Origin: Nocardioides sp.
GTDB lineage: Bacteria; Actinomycetota; Actinomycetes; Propionibacteriales; Nocardioidaceae
Length of the DNA stretch: 10,443 bases
Direction: 5' to 3'
Assembly: GCA_003519585.1 (NCBI GenBank)
Contig: DOWL01000142.1
Span: forward strand, 14,477-24,919
Shown here: positions 1 to 6,503 of the stretch, one piece after another
How positions within the stretch are numbered: the first letter of the stretch is position 1
How the letters are laid out: each line of letters starts with the position of its first letter
The notes under the pieces: generated by a model
Seen by the model: the letters and a program-made list of their open reading frames with translations, nothing else
What the model was told of the DNA's origin: nothing
The model's database searches: none
Program-made: the position numbers and the translations under genes

Positions 1-1874
1 TGGCCGTGCTCGGTGAGGATCGACTCGGCGTGGAACTGGATGCCGCGGTAGTGCGGTCCGGCCAGCAGGTGGATGTCACCGGTCTCCGGATCGGCCTCGA
101 CGTGGATCCCGTCGGGCAGCACCGTGTCAGGCCCGACCCGGCCCACGAAGGTGTTGTAGAAACCCACCCGCTCGGTGCGGCCGTCGATCTGCACCGGCGA
201 CTGCGTGCCCTGGAAGACGATGTCCTTGTAGGCCAGCGGGAGTCCCAGCTCGTGGCAGAGGGCCTGGTGGCCCAGGCACACCGCGAGGAAGGGCTGCCCC
301 TGCTCCAGCAGCCGTGCAGTAGCGGCGCGAAGGGTGAGCATCTTGGGGTCGGCGTCGTCGCGCGGGTCGCCGGGTCCCGGACCGACGATCACCAGGTCGT
401 AGCCGTCGAGGCAGCCCTCGGCGTACTCGTCGTAGCGCACCACGGTGCTGGTGAGACCGAGCACCCCGAGCACGTGGCGGAGCATGTTGACGAAGTCGTC
501 CTCACCGTCGAGCACGACGACCGTCTTGCCGGCCAGCCCCGGGTCGGGCCGCTCCCCGGCCTGGTCGGCGAGCCAGAACGTCGAGAGCCGCCGGTTGCGC
601 TGGTTGAGGGTGAGCAGAACGTCCTCGTCGCTGACCAGTTCGGCGACGTTGGCGCTCGACGCCGGCGCGGGGGGCACCAGGCCGAAAGCACTGAGGATGC
701 CGCTCGCCTTGGCGTGCGTCTCGGCCACCTCGTACGCCGCGTCGGAGTCGCGCACCAACGTCGCCCCGGCGGTGACCGTGAGCCGGCCGTCGAGGTCGAC
801 GTCGGCGGTGCGGATCACGATCGGGCTGTCGACGACCGGTCCGCCCTCGGCGTCGCGGCCGAGCACCGCGAGGGCGGCGCCGTAGTAGCCGCGCCCCTCG
901 GTCTCGTACTGCTTGATCAGCCGGCAGGCGTTCTCGACCGGTGAGCCGGTCACGGTGGCGGCGTACATGGTGTCGCGCAGGACCTCGCGCGGATCACGGT
1001 CGGTGCGGCCGGCGAGGAGGTACTCGGTGTGGATCAGCCGGCTCATCGGCTTGAGGAACGGGCCCAGCACCTGCCCGCCTTCGTGGCAGATGTCGCACAT
1101 CATCTTGAGCTCTTCGTCGACGACCATGAAGAGCTCGTAGATCTCCTTCTCGTCGTGCAGGAACTCCAGCAGCTTCGGCTGCAGTCCATCGACCGACTCC
1201 CCCGCACGGGGCAGCCTGAACGTGCCGCTGATCGGGTTCATCCGGACGTCGCCGCCGTGGATGGACACGTGGCGCTCGGGGCTGGCGCCGATGAGATAGC
1301 GGTCGCCGGTGAAGAACAGGAAGGTCCAGTACGCCCCGCGCTCGCGCTCGAGGAGCCGCTTGAGCACCGACAGCGCCGGCCCAGGCCCCCAGTCGGCGAC
1401 GGTGGCGCGGTAGTGCCGGCCGATGACGAGGTTGGCGCCCTCGCCCTGGCCGATCTCGTCCTTGATGATCGCGTCGACGAGCTTGGCGTACTCCTCGTCG
1501 TCGGTGTCGAAGCCGCCGCGGTCGGAGAACTCGACGCCGGTGTCGTCGATCGCGGCCACGACCTCCTCGACCGAGAACTCCAGCTCGGTCTCGACGTCCA
1601 CCACGACCAGCGGGGTGCCGTCGTCGTGCGCCTCGAAGCCGCGCTCCCTCACCTGCCGGAAGGGCACCGCCAGCAGTCGGTCCGCGATATGTCCCTCCTC
1701 GGGCACGCCGCTCTCGAGGGGTACGTCGAGCAGCGACTCGTCGACCCGCCGCTGGCCGCCGACCAATCCGACGGTGTCGCGGTCGCCCGCGCGGGTGGAC
1801 CGCCGGATGATCGCCCACGCCTCGTGCCCCTGGAGCGCGGCGATCGCGGCCCGGGCATCAGCTGAGGCGTTCAT
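1..1874 (-). CDS. PhzE/TrpEG-type anthranilate (or 2-amino-2-deoxyisochorismate) synthase, synthase-glutaminase fusion; 3' end outside window
   Basis: This enzyme aminates chorismate with ammonia released from glutamine. It gives anthranilate if pyruvate is eliminated, or 2-amino-2-deoxyisochorismate if not. The window shows 624 codons. Residues about 1-400 form the chorismate-binding half, with NPISGTFR at 213-220 and TGSPVENA at 309-316. Residues about 445-624 form a class I glutamine amidotransferase, with VGPGPGDP near 497-504, nucleophile C533 in CLGHQ, and H615 and E617 in FHAES. Only a short C-terminal tail is missing. The PISGT wording and domain order match PhzE-type fusions better than separate TrpE and TrpG, but cannot settle the product. 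The ATG at 1874 is the only option, because an in-frame TAG lies four codons upstream; its Shine-Dalgarno is weak (GGGAGG about 18 bp upstream). It follows the GH5 gene by 33 bp. No other phenazine or tryptophan gene is visible. Confidence 0.9.
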   Translation of the reverse strand, partial: MNASADARAAIAALQGHEAWAIIRRSTRAGDRDTVGLVGGQRRVDESLLDVPLESGVPEEGHIADRLLAVPFRQVRERGFEAHDDGTPLVVVDVETELEFSVEEVVAAIDDTGVEFSDRGGFDTDDEEYAKLVDAIIKDEIGQGEGANLVIGRHYRATVADWGPGPALSVLKRLLERERGAYWTFLFFTGDRYLIGASPERHVSIHGGDVRMNPISGTFRLPRAGESVDGLQPKLLEFLHDEKEIYELFMVVDEELKMMCDICHEGGQVLGPFLKPMSRLIHTEYLLAGRTDRDPREVLRDTMYAATVTGSPVENACRLIKQYETEGRGYYGAALAVLGRDAEGGPVVDSPIVIRTADVDLDGRLTVTAGATLVRDSDAAYEVAETHAKASGILSAFGLVPPAPASSANVAELVSDEDVLLTLNQRNRRLSTFWLADQAGERPDPGLAGKTVVVLDGEDDFVNMLRHVLGVLGLTSTVVRYDEYAEGCLDGYDLVIVGPGPGDPRDDADPKMLTLRAATARLLEQGQPFLAVCLGHQALCHELGLPLAYKDIVFQGTQSPVQIDGRTERVGFYNTFVGRVGPDTVLPDGIHVEADPETGDIHLLAGPHYRGIQFHAESILTEHG

Positions 1875-1907
1875 GGCGGAAGCCTAGATGTGCCTCCCGT
1901 GAGGCCC

Positions 1908-3440
1908 TCAGCCGAGTCGGAGCGTGAACTTCTCGGAGACGCAGCCGTGCAGGACGAGGTTGCCGAGCTCACGGGTGCGGCGGAGGTGGTCGATGCCGGT
2001 GACCTGCACCGGCTTGCGCGCGAACCGCTTCGGCACGAACACCTCGAGCGCGCAACGACCCTGGTCTCCGGCGTGGGTCCCCGCGAGCACGAGCTTGCCC
2101 TTGCGGCCGTCGGAGGTCAGCCGGGTGATCGTGCCCGGCACGGACCGTGGGATCGGGCGGCCGAGCACGTCGGCGAACGCCGGGTCGGGCGGCGACATCA
2201 CCTGGTCGGGACAGGTGTAGCGGTTGAGGCTGGGCGAGACCGGTGCCGGCTGCCCGCCGGGCTGGTTCACCACGTGCGGGTCGCCGCAGGCCTGCTTCCA
2301 GTCCCACCACGCGCCGCCGTACTGCGCGGCATCCTCGGCGGCGGCGTACCGCTCGATCTGGTCGGACGCGTCGACCGGGCGGTCGGGCCAGAATCCCCAC
2401 TCGCCGCCCCAGACGGTGACGCCGTGCTGCCGGGCCACCTTCTGGGCGCTGGCGAAGCCGCCGGCGATGCTGTTCGCCGAGAGGGATTCGCCGTAGATGT
2501 GCGGTGCGAAGACGAGGTTCTTGTCCTTTGTGAATCCCGGACTCGGGACCGGGACGCTGCCGAACGCCGACCAGAGGACGCTCGGCTCCCAGAACACGAT
2601 GTGGTGGAAGCCGCCACCGGCCTTCTCCCCCGCGCGGATCGCGCTGATCGCGCGGCCGTAGAACGCCCCGAGGTCGGTGGTGCCGTTGGCGTCCTGCTCC
2701 AGACCGAAGCCGGGCTCGTTGAGCAGGTCGAAACCCGCGACGGCGCGAGACTTCGCGAAGTCGCGCGCCAGCCGGCCCCAGGTGTCGACGAGGTGGGTCT
2801 GAATCCCGTTGGTGTCGTCCCAGAAGTGCTGCCAGGCGTGGGTCACCGCTGGCGCCAGCTCGCGCTCGCCGCGCCGGCAGGTGGAGGCGCCGTCGGTGAT
2901 CGTCGCCCACGCGGGCGCGCCGTCCCACCCGTTGTTGGGTGCGGATCCCGCCGGGCAGGTGACGTCCTGCGGGGTGTCGACCGCGATCCCATAGGCGTCC
3001 TGGTGCATGTCGATCACGACGTACAGGTCATAGCTCGCGGCCCACCGGACCGCCTGCTTGATCTGCGCGACGTACGCCGTGTCGTACGCACCGGGCGTCG
3101 GCTCGAGCTTGGACCAGCTCACGATCAGCCGGACGCTGTTGAAGCCCAGCTTGGCGATGTCCCGGAAGTCGCGCTCGGTCAGCGGGACCGTGGGCGGCAG
3201 GCTCGGGTTGGCCTGGAAGTACTCACCGAGCTGGTTGACGTTGACCCCGCGCAGCAGCACCTGCGCGCCGCGCCGGTCGCGGATCGCGGCCTTCTTGCCG
3301 TGGGTCGCGTGCAGCTTCGGCAGCGGGCGGTCGTCGGACTTGGATGAGGAAACCGCCGGAGGCGCGGGCGCGGAGTGCGCGGCGGTAGGAGTGAGCAATG
3401 TCGCCGACAGCGCAGCGACCAGGACGAGGGATCGGAACAC
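1908..3440 (-). CDS. Secreted GH5 glycoside hydrolase, endoglycoceramidase / steryl-glucosidase-like
   Basis: A predicted exported retaining beta-glycosidase of family GH5. With the GTG at 3440 it has 510 residues: a signal peptide of about 25 (hydrophobic core VLVAALSATLL, cleavage near AHS-AP), then a TIM barrel. Visible landmarks are DMHQD at 144-148, LLNEP at 239-243 with acid/base E242, HIYGES from H314, GGEWGF with nucleophile E347, and WWDW at 378-381. Residues about 415-510 form a C-terminal beta-rich tail. The DMHQD, LLNEP and GGEWGF set is typical of the endoglycoceramidase group, whose members cleave glycosphingolipids or steryl glucosides; the substrate here is unknown. I chose GTG 3440 because it begins the signal peptide and a TACACT -10 box ends six bases upstream, implying a leaderless mRNA. 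A TTG at 3515 would add 25 implausible residues. The phzE-like gene follows by 33 bp. Confidence 0.9.
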   Translation of the reverse strand: MFRSLVLVAALSATLLTPTAAHSAPAPPAVSSSKSDDRPLPKLHATHGKKAAIRDRRGAQVLLRGVNVNQLGEYFQANPSLPPTVPLTERDFRDIAKLGFNSVRLIVSWSKLEPTPGAYDTAYVAQIKQAVRWAASYDLYVVIDMHQDAYGIAVDTPQDVTCPAGSAPNNGWDGAPAWATITDGASTCRRGERELAPAVTHAWQHFWDDTNGIQTHLVDTWGRLARDFAKSRAVAGFDLLNEPGFGLEQDANGTTDLGAFYGRAISAIRAGEKAGGGFHHIVFWEPSVLWSAFGSVPVPSPGFTKDKNLVFAPHIYGESLSANSIAGGFASAQKVARQHGVTVWGGEWGFWPDRPVDASDQIERYAAAEDAAQYGGAWWDWKQACGDPHVVNQPGGQPAPVSPSLNRYTCPDQVMSPPDPAFADVLGRPIPRSVPGTITRLTSDGRKGKLVLAGTHAGDQGRCALEVFVPKRFARKPVQVTGIDHLRRTRELGNLVLHGCVSEKFTLRLG

Positions 3441-3446
3441 GGCCGA

Positions 3447-3466
3447 AGTGTAGAGAACACGTTCTA
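3447..3466 (-). promoter_or_regulatory. Probable leaderless promoter with TetR/KstR-like operator for the GH5 gene
   Basis: On the minus strand, AGAACGTGTTCT (3465 to 3454) has perfect 5-bp arms around a 2-bp centre. The 14-mer TAGAACGTGTTCTC (3466 to 3453) fits seven of the eight fixed positions of TnnAACnnGTTnnA, the motif described for KstR in mycobacteria. TACACT (3452 to 3447) follows at once as a TAnnnT -10 box and ends six bases before the GTG, the spacing of a leaderless start. No clear -35 box is visible. A repressor bound here would block the promoter. Which regulator binds is inference. Confidence 0.55.
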
Positions 3467-3566
3467 GAAACCGTCTCCCCCGATCTGGGCTAGGGAAGGC
3501 CGGACCGCCGAACAATCGCAGCAGCTTCCGAGATTCCTAAGTGGTCCCACCGCGCACGAAGCTAGG

Positions 3567-3587
3567 AGTGCCGGCCCGGTCGGCACT
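3567..3587 (-). terminator. Hairpin at the stop codon of the unrecognised gene, possible terminator
   Basis: AGTGCCG (3567-3573) and CGGCACT (3581-3587) pair over 7 bp around a 7-base loop. The hairpin begins inside the TAG stop of the minus-strand gene. There is no U-tract after it, so intrinsic termination is uncertain, although high-GC actinobacteria often use such hairpins. Confidence 0.35.
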
Positions 3588-4962
3588 ATGCGAAGCACCA
3601 GCCGGCGAGGTGTCGCAGATCGTTCGCCGACCCCCGCGTGGGACGTTCAGGGAGCGAGCCTTCACCGAACGGTGGGGGCGACGCTTGGGCGATACGGCGA
3701 ACCCACGAGGTCTTCTCAAGCGAGTGCACCCAGGTCGCCCAGCGTCCATCGGCGCGAGGCTGAACCTGGTTGCTGATCTCGGCAGCAGTGGGCTGCCGTT
3801 GGAACACGCCAGAGAGGTACTCAGCCAACGCATAAGCGCGCCCGTCAATCTCACACACGTCGTGGACATGCACGGTGATCCAGCGGTCAGGATCCAGGCG
3901 GACCGCCCACACATCACCGGGCGCGACGGGTCCGTCGCCTGTCGATGGGACTCCCTTGGGCTCCTTTGGTGTGAACGCGCGAACTCGCGCTGCCAAGGCT
4001 CCGTCCAGGGTCTCCTTGGCGGTCGGTGTCGGCGTAGGTCGTGGTCCGTCGAGGTCGACCTCGGGGATCTCCAAGCCGACGAACAGCTGGTCCCACACGT
4101 CGCGGCGGACGCCATGGTCGCCGACGCTGGTGCTCCACCAGGCGAGCGGCGCCTGAACCTCGACGCGTCCAGAGGGGCGCAGATCTCGCTCTACGTACGA
4201 GGTGAAGCGCTCGGCCAGCCCGGGCCGATCGGCCGGCGCCAGGACGCCGATCAACGCGAGGTCTTCGAGCACTCGACCCGGAGTACGCGGCCCGCGGAGG
4301 ATCTTGGCCGCGGCGATGGCCTTGCCAGCAGCAGCGTGTCGGGTGCCATCCGGAAGGCCGCGGAGTACGGCGACGATCGCGCCGAGCGCCCATCGGTCGT
4401 ACACGCTCGGTGTGGGTCGCTCGACGTCGAGGTGACCAAGCCAGCCGAGCGCCTGGGCGTACCCGGTGGGCACCCCGTCGAGTGGCGTGCCATCGGTCAG
4501 GCGATAGGCCCACTCCTCGATCGTCTGTGCGATCTCCATGCGGAAACCGCACACCGCGCACACCGCGGACTCCGACTCGCTGGGGGTTGTGTATTGGTGG
4601 TCCGGCAACGACTGGGCAAGCAGTAGTCCCGGCAAGGGACAACGCCAGGCCGCTGGTGCCGACCAAAGGCCAGCCACGAAGACTCCTGCGGCAGCGGTGA
4701 CGGACCACGCAGCTGCGTGGGTGCGCAAACCTTCAAGCACTGCATCGTGCTCGGGTCGCTCGATCGCATCAGGATCCCTGCCCGATGCACTCAGCGCCTC
4801 GACCAGTGATAGATACCGCGGCTGGCTCGGAACCCGATGCCACACCCCGCCGACTCGGTCGTCCCACCCGTAGGGGCTGGCCTTGCGCAGCACATGCCAC
4901 CGCGCCAGCGCGTCCCCGGTTTCCGGCTCGTGCGTCGGGGAGATCCGCCAACCACTGGTCAT
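3586..4962 (-). CDS. Protein of unknown function with possible CHCC zinc site
   Basis: I do not recognise this protein. From the ATG at 4962 it has 458 residues and starts MTSGWRISPTHEP. Residues 108-138 hold C108, H122 and C135-x2-C138, a spacing that could bind zinc. Residues about 150-320 are Ala/Leu/Arg-rich and probably helical. A Pro/Thr linker near 307-315 leads to a beta-rich C-terminus with PGDVWAVRLDPDRW near 347-360. That opening faintly recalls Imm26-like domains, but the likeness is too weak to name. It has no signal peptide or membrane segment. The frame stays open to a GTG at 5040, but those 26 residues (rich in Cys, Gln and Arg) look non-coding and cover a repeat, so I prefer the ATG; neither start has a good Shine-Dalgarno. 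Sampled stretches have somewhat lower GC (65-68%) than the neighbours, which may mean later acquisition. It probably has its own transcript. Confidence 0.7.
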   Translation of the reverse strand: MTSGWRISPTHEPETGDALARWHVLRKASPYGWDDRVGGVWHRVPSQPRYLSLVEALSASGRDPDAIERPEHDAVLEGLRTHAAAWSVTAAAGVFVAGLWSAPAAWRCPLPGLLLAQSLPDHQYTTPSESESAVCAVCGFRMEIAQTIEEWAYRLTDGTPLDGVPTGYAQALGWLGHLDVERPTPSVYDRWALGAIVAVLRGLPDGTRHAAAGKAIAAAKILRGPRTPGRVLEDLALIGVLAPADRPGLAERFTSYVERDLRPSGRVEVQAPLAWWSTSVGDHGVRRDVWDQLFVGLEIPEVDLDGPRPTPTPTAKETLDGALAARVRAFTPKEPKGVPSTGDGPVAPGDVWAVRLDPDRWITVHVHDVCEIDGRAYALAEYLSGVFQRQPTAAEISNQVQPRADGRWATWVHSLEKTSWVRRIAQASPPPFGEGSLPERPTRGSANDLRHLAGWCFA

Positions 4963-4994
4963 CCGGCGATGCCCACGGCAGTCTTCGCGAGGCG

Positions 4995-5083
4995 CTTCGT
5001 TGCCATACGCCCAACGCTGCTGCGAAGTGCATCGGAGCACCGGTCTGCGAGTGCACTAGCCCTTCGACGCCATGCGCCCAACG
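4995..5083. repeat. Pair of 22-bp imperfect direct repeats upstream of the unrecognised gene
   Basis: 4995-5016 and 5062-5083 share CTTCGnnGCCATnCGCCCAACG, with 19 of 22 positions identical and 67 bp between starts. A shorter likeness, CTGCGAAGTGCA against CTGCGAGTGCA, sits between them. Both copies are intergenic if the gene starts at 4962. They may be operator copies or remnants of an interspersed element. Confidence 0.5.
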
Positions 5084-5089
5084 GCCACC

Positions 5090-6211
5090 TCAGAGGCCGA
5101 GCTGGCGCTCGCAGTTGCTCCAGGCGCGCAAGGCGTAGCGGGCGTACCAGTCCTCGTGGCGGGAGTCGGGGTGCTCGCCGTCGACGAGGTTGGACAGGTG
5201 CTTCTTGGCGTACGACGGCCAGTCGGCGACGCAGGTCTGCGGTCGGTCGGCGGCCAGTCGCTTGATCCAGCCGGCGTACTTCTTGGTGGCCGCGACCTGG
5301 GGACCGTTGTCGCCGGTGAACTTGCGGAAGGGCAGGAAGAACAGGATGGGCGTGCCGTCGGGGATGGTCGCGATGGTGGTACGGAAGTCGTGCTCGAAGT
5401 AGCCGCGGCTGCGGTTGGTGCCGAGCTCGATGATCACCTGATCGGGGTCGCCGTGGTTGGCGCGGAACCAGTCCAGTCGGCCCGGCAGCTCGTCGAGACG
5501 GCGGCCGGGGCGCAGGTCGAGGATCCAGCCCTTGTGCCGCGCGTGCAGCTCGTCGTCGGCGCGCCAACTGACCGAGTCGCCGGTCATGAAGGTGCCGCCG
5601 AGGTCCTGGGGCCGCGGAGGACCCTGCCGGATCACACAGACGCCGCCCTGCATCACCCAGCCGGCGCGGTAGGAACAGTTGAACCGGTTGCGGTCCACGG
5701 CCGCCTTGCTGAGCGAGACGTTGTGCCGCTTCGCGAGCTTCTGCAGCTTCTTGATCCGGCGCGGGGAGATGCACTCGTCGTAGTGCCCCTCCTCCTCGGT
5801 GTGGTTGACGTACGTCGCCGAGCGGTTCAGGCACTGCGGAGCATGCGGCACCACCTGGCGGAACCGGTCGGGGTTGGAGGCGCAGATGTTGATCTCGCCG
5901 ATCCAGACCCGGCCGAGCGCCGTACACCGGCGGGAGTTGATGGGCTGGCCGTACGCCGCCCCGCCGCGTCCGGGCCGCTCGCACAGTTCGGCGTCACGGC
6001 CCTCCTTGTACATCCGCGCGCCCGAGACGCACCTGTGTCGCGCGCAGCCCTGGCCCTGGACGAAGACCCGACCGGTCAACGCGCAGTCGCTGGCGTTCAG
6101 CCGCCGGTCGACGGCCGACGACGCGCTCGCGTTGGAGGGGAGGACGACGGGGAGCACCGCAGCCAGTCCTACGACGAGCAGCAGCGCGACGACGCTGCGC
6201 AGGGCCAACAT
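5090..6211 (-). CDS. Secreted Cys-rich SGNH/GDSL-type hydrolase or acyltransferase
   Basis: An exported protein of 373 residues with a C-terminal SGNH domain. The signal sequence covers about residues 1-31 (LRSVVALLLVVGLAAVLPVVL). Residues about 40-195 hold ten cysteines, probably paired as disulphides outside the cell, of no family I can name. The catalytic blocks follow: TGDSVSW with nucleophile S213, ELGTN at 262-266, and DGEH with D344 and H347. GDSV, GTN and DG-x-H are the wording of the SGNH domain of OatA-type cell-wall O-acetyltransferases, but the membrane acyltransferase-3 domain is absent. It may therefore be an esterase or transferase acting on peptidoglycan or surface glycans; this is inference. 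The ATG at 6211 is preferred because GGAG lies seven bases upstream and the signal peptide begins there; the frame stays open 20 codons further. Two more cysteines near the C-terminus make twelve in the mature protein. Confidence 0.82.
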   Translation of the reverse strand: MLALRSVVALLLVVGLAAVLPVVLPSNASASSAVDRRLNASDCALTGRVFVQGQGCARHRCVSGARMYKEGRDAELCERPGRGGAAYGQPINSRRCTALGRVWIGEINICASNPDRFRQVVPHAPQCLNRSATYVNHTEEEGHYDECISPRRIKKLQKLAKRHNVSLSKAAVDRNRFNCSYRAGWVMQGGVCVIRQGPPRPQDLGGTFMTGDSVSWRADDELHARHKGWILDLRPGRRLDELPGRLDWFRANHGDPDQVIIELGTNRSRGYFEHDFRTTIATIPDGTPILFFLPFRKFTGDNGPQVAATKKYAGWIKRLAADRPQTCVADWPSYAKKHLSNLVDGEHPDSRHEDWYARYALRAWSNCERQLGL

Positions 6212-6330
6212 GGGCGTCTCCAGGGCGAGGTCGACGGGAGCCAGCGCGGAAACCTTGCCACAGCAGGCCAAGTCGTCCGGAATCGTCGGACCCGGTGGTC
6301 TTACGATGGTGGCCAGCGCGTGCGGATTTC

Positions 6331-6345
6331 GGTCGACTGTCTACC
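6331..6345. repeat. 15-bp operator-like near-palindrome, copy 1
   Basis: GGTCGACTGTCTACC has arms GGTnGAC and GTCnACC around a central T, with one mismatched pair. An identical copy lies 127 bp away at 6458-6472. A perfect 15-bp repeat of a symmetric sequence in non-coding DNA fits a pair of binding sites for one dimeric regulator; which regulator is unknown. Confidence 0.5.
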
Positions 6346-6389
6346 GATTTCCGAACGCGATGTGACCGCCCAGGGGTTTGCCCACCATC

Positions 6390-6408
6390 GTCGGCACCTG
6401 GTGCCGAC
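6390..6408. repeat. 19-bp perfect palindrome
   Basis: GTCGGCACCTGGTGCCGAC has 9-bp perfect arms around a central T. As RNA it could fold into an 8-bp stem with a 3-base loop. It lies between the two 15-bp repeats and may be an operator, or a bidirectional terminator without a U-tract. Confidence 0.5.
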
Positions 6409-6457
6409 CACGCTCGGCAGTCGACGATCGAGGGGCGGCAGTCCCGCTTCGAGAATT

Positions 6458-6472
6458 GGTCGACTGTCTACC
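6458..6472. repeat. 15-bp operator-like near-palindrome, copy 2
   Basis: Identical to the sequence at 6331-6345. It lies 31 bp beyond the helD stop codon, just before the helD terminator hairpin as read on the plus strand. Confidence 0.5.
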
Positions 6473-6479
6473 TTCGTCC

Positions 6480-6498
6480 GAGGTGGCACGCCCACCTC
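6480..6498 (-). terminator. Probable helD terminator hairpin
   Basis: GAGGTGG (6480-6486) and CCACCTC (6492-6498) form a perfect 7-bp stem with a 5-base loop, starting five bases after the helD TAG on the minus strand. No U-tract follows. Confidence 0.5.
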
Positions 6499-6503
6499 AG
6501 CGA

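Larger units (their letters stand above)
6212..6503. other. 292-bp gene-free region dense in symmetric elements
   Basis: No believable gene lies here; the short frames are arginine-rich with no start signal. It would hold the promoter of the SGNH gene and the 3' end of helD. Its right part carries two identical 15-bp near-palindromes, a 19-bp palindrome, a 10-bp inverted pair (6303-6312 with 6382-6391, enclosing 69 bp) and a terminator-like hairpin. A 41-base imperfect hairpin (6318-6358) surrounds the first 15-mer. The only clear binding signal for the SGNH gene is GGAG seven bases before its ATG. Confidence 0.6.

Noticed and set aside
6..1865. Plus-strand open frames opposite the PhzE-like gene
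   Set aside because: The minus frame is open throughout and carries the full synthase and glutaminase motifs; the plus frames have no family features.
1890..3347. Long plus-strand open frame of 485 codons opposite the GH5 gene
   Set aside because: It is antisense to a gene with clear GH5 motifs; its Val/Arg/Gly/Asp-rich product is the usual by-product of high-GC coding DNA.
1..3440. A phenazine biosynthesis cluster
   Set aside because: Only a PhzE-like protein is present; no phzA/B, D, F or G is visible, so a pathway claim is not supported.
3441..3515. Upstream extension of the GH5 gene to a TTG at 3515
   Set aside because: It would place 25 charged residues before a good signal peptide and would translate across the promoter and operator.
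3586..4962. Naming the unrecognised gene an Imm26-type immunity protein
   Set aside because: Only one short stretch near the C-terminus recalls Imm26, and no toxin gene is next to it.
4963..5040. Extension of the unrecognised gene to a GTG at 5040
   Set aside because: The extra residues are rich in Cys, Gln and Arg and overlap a repeat found again at 5062-5083; the GTG lacks a close Shine-Dalgarno.
5084..5100. GGCC-flanked hairpin at the SGNH stop codon as a terminator
   Set aside because: The arms are only 4 bp and self-palindromic; it is not a convincing stem.
6212..6271. Extension of the SGNH gene to 6271
   Set aside because: The ATG at 6211 has GGAG at good spacing and starts the signal peptide directly.
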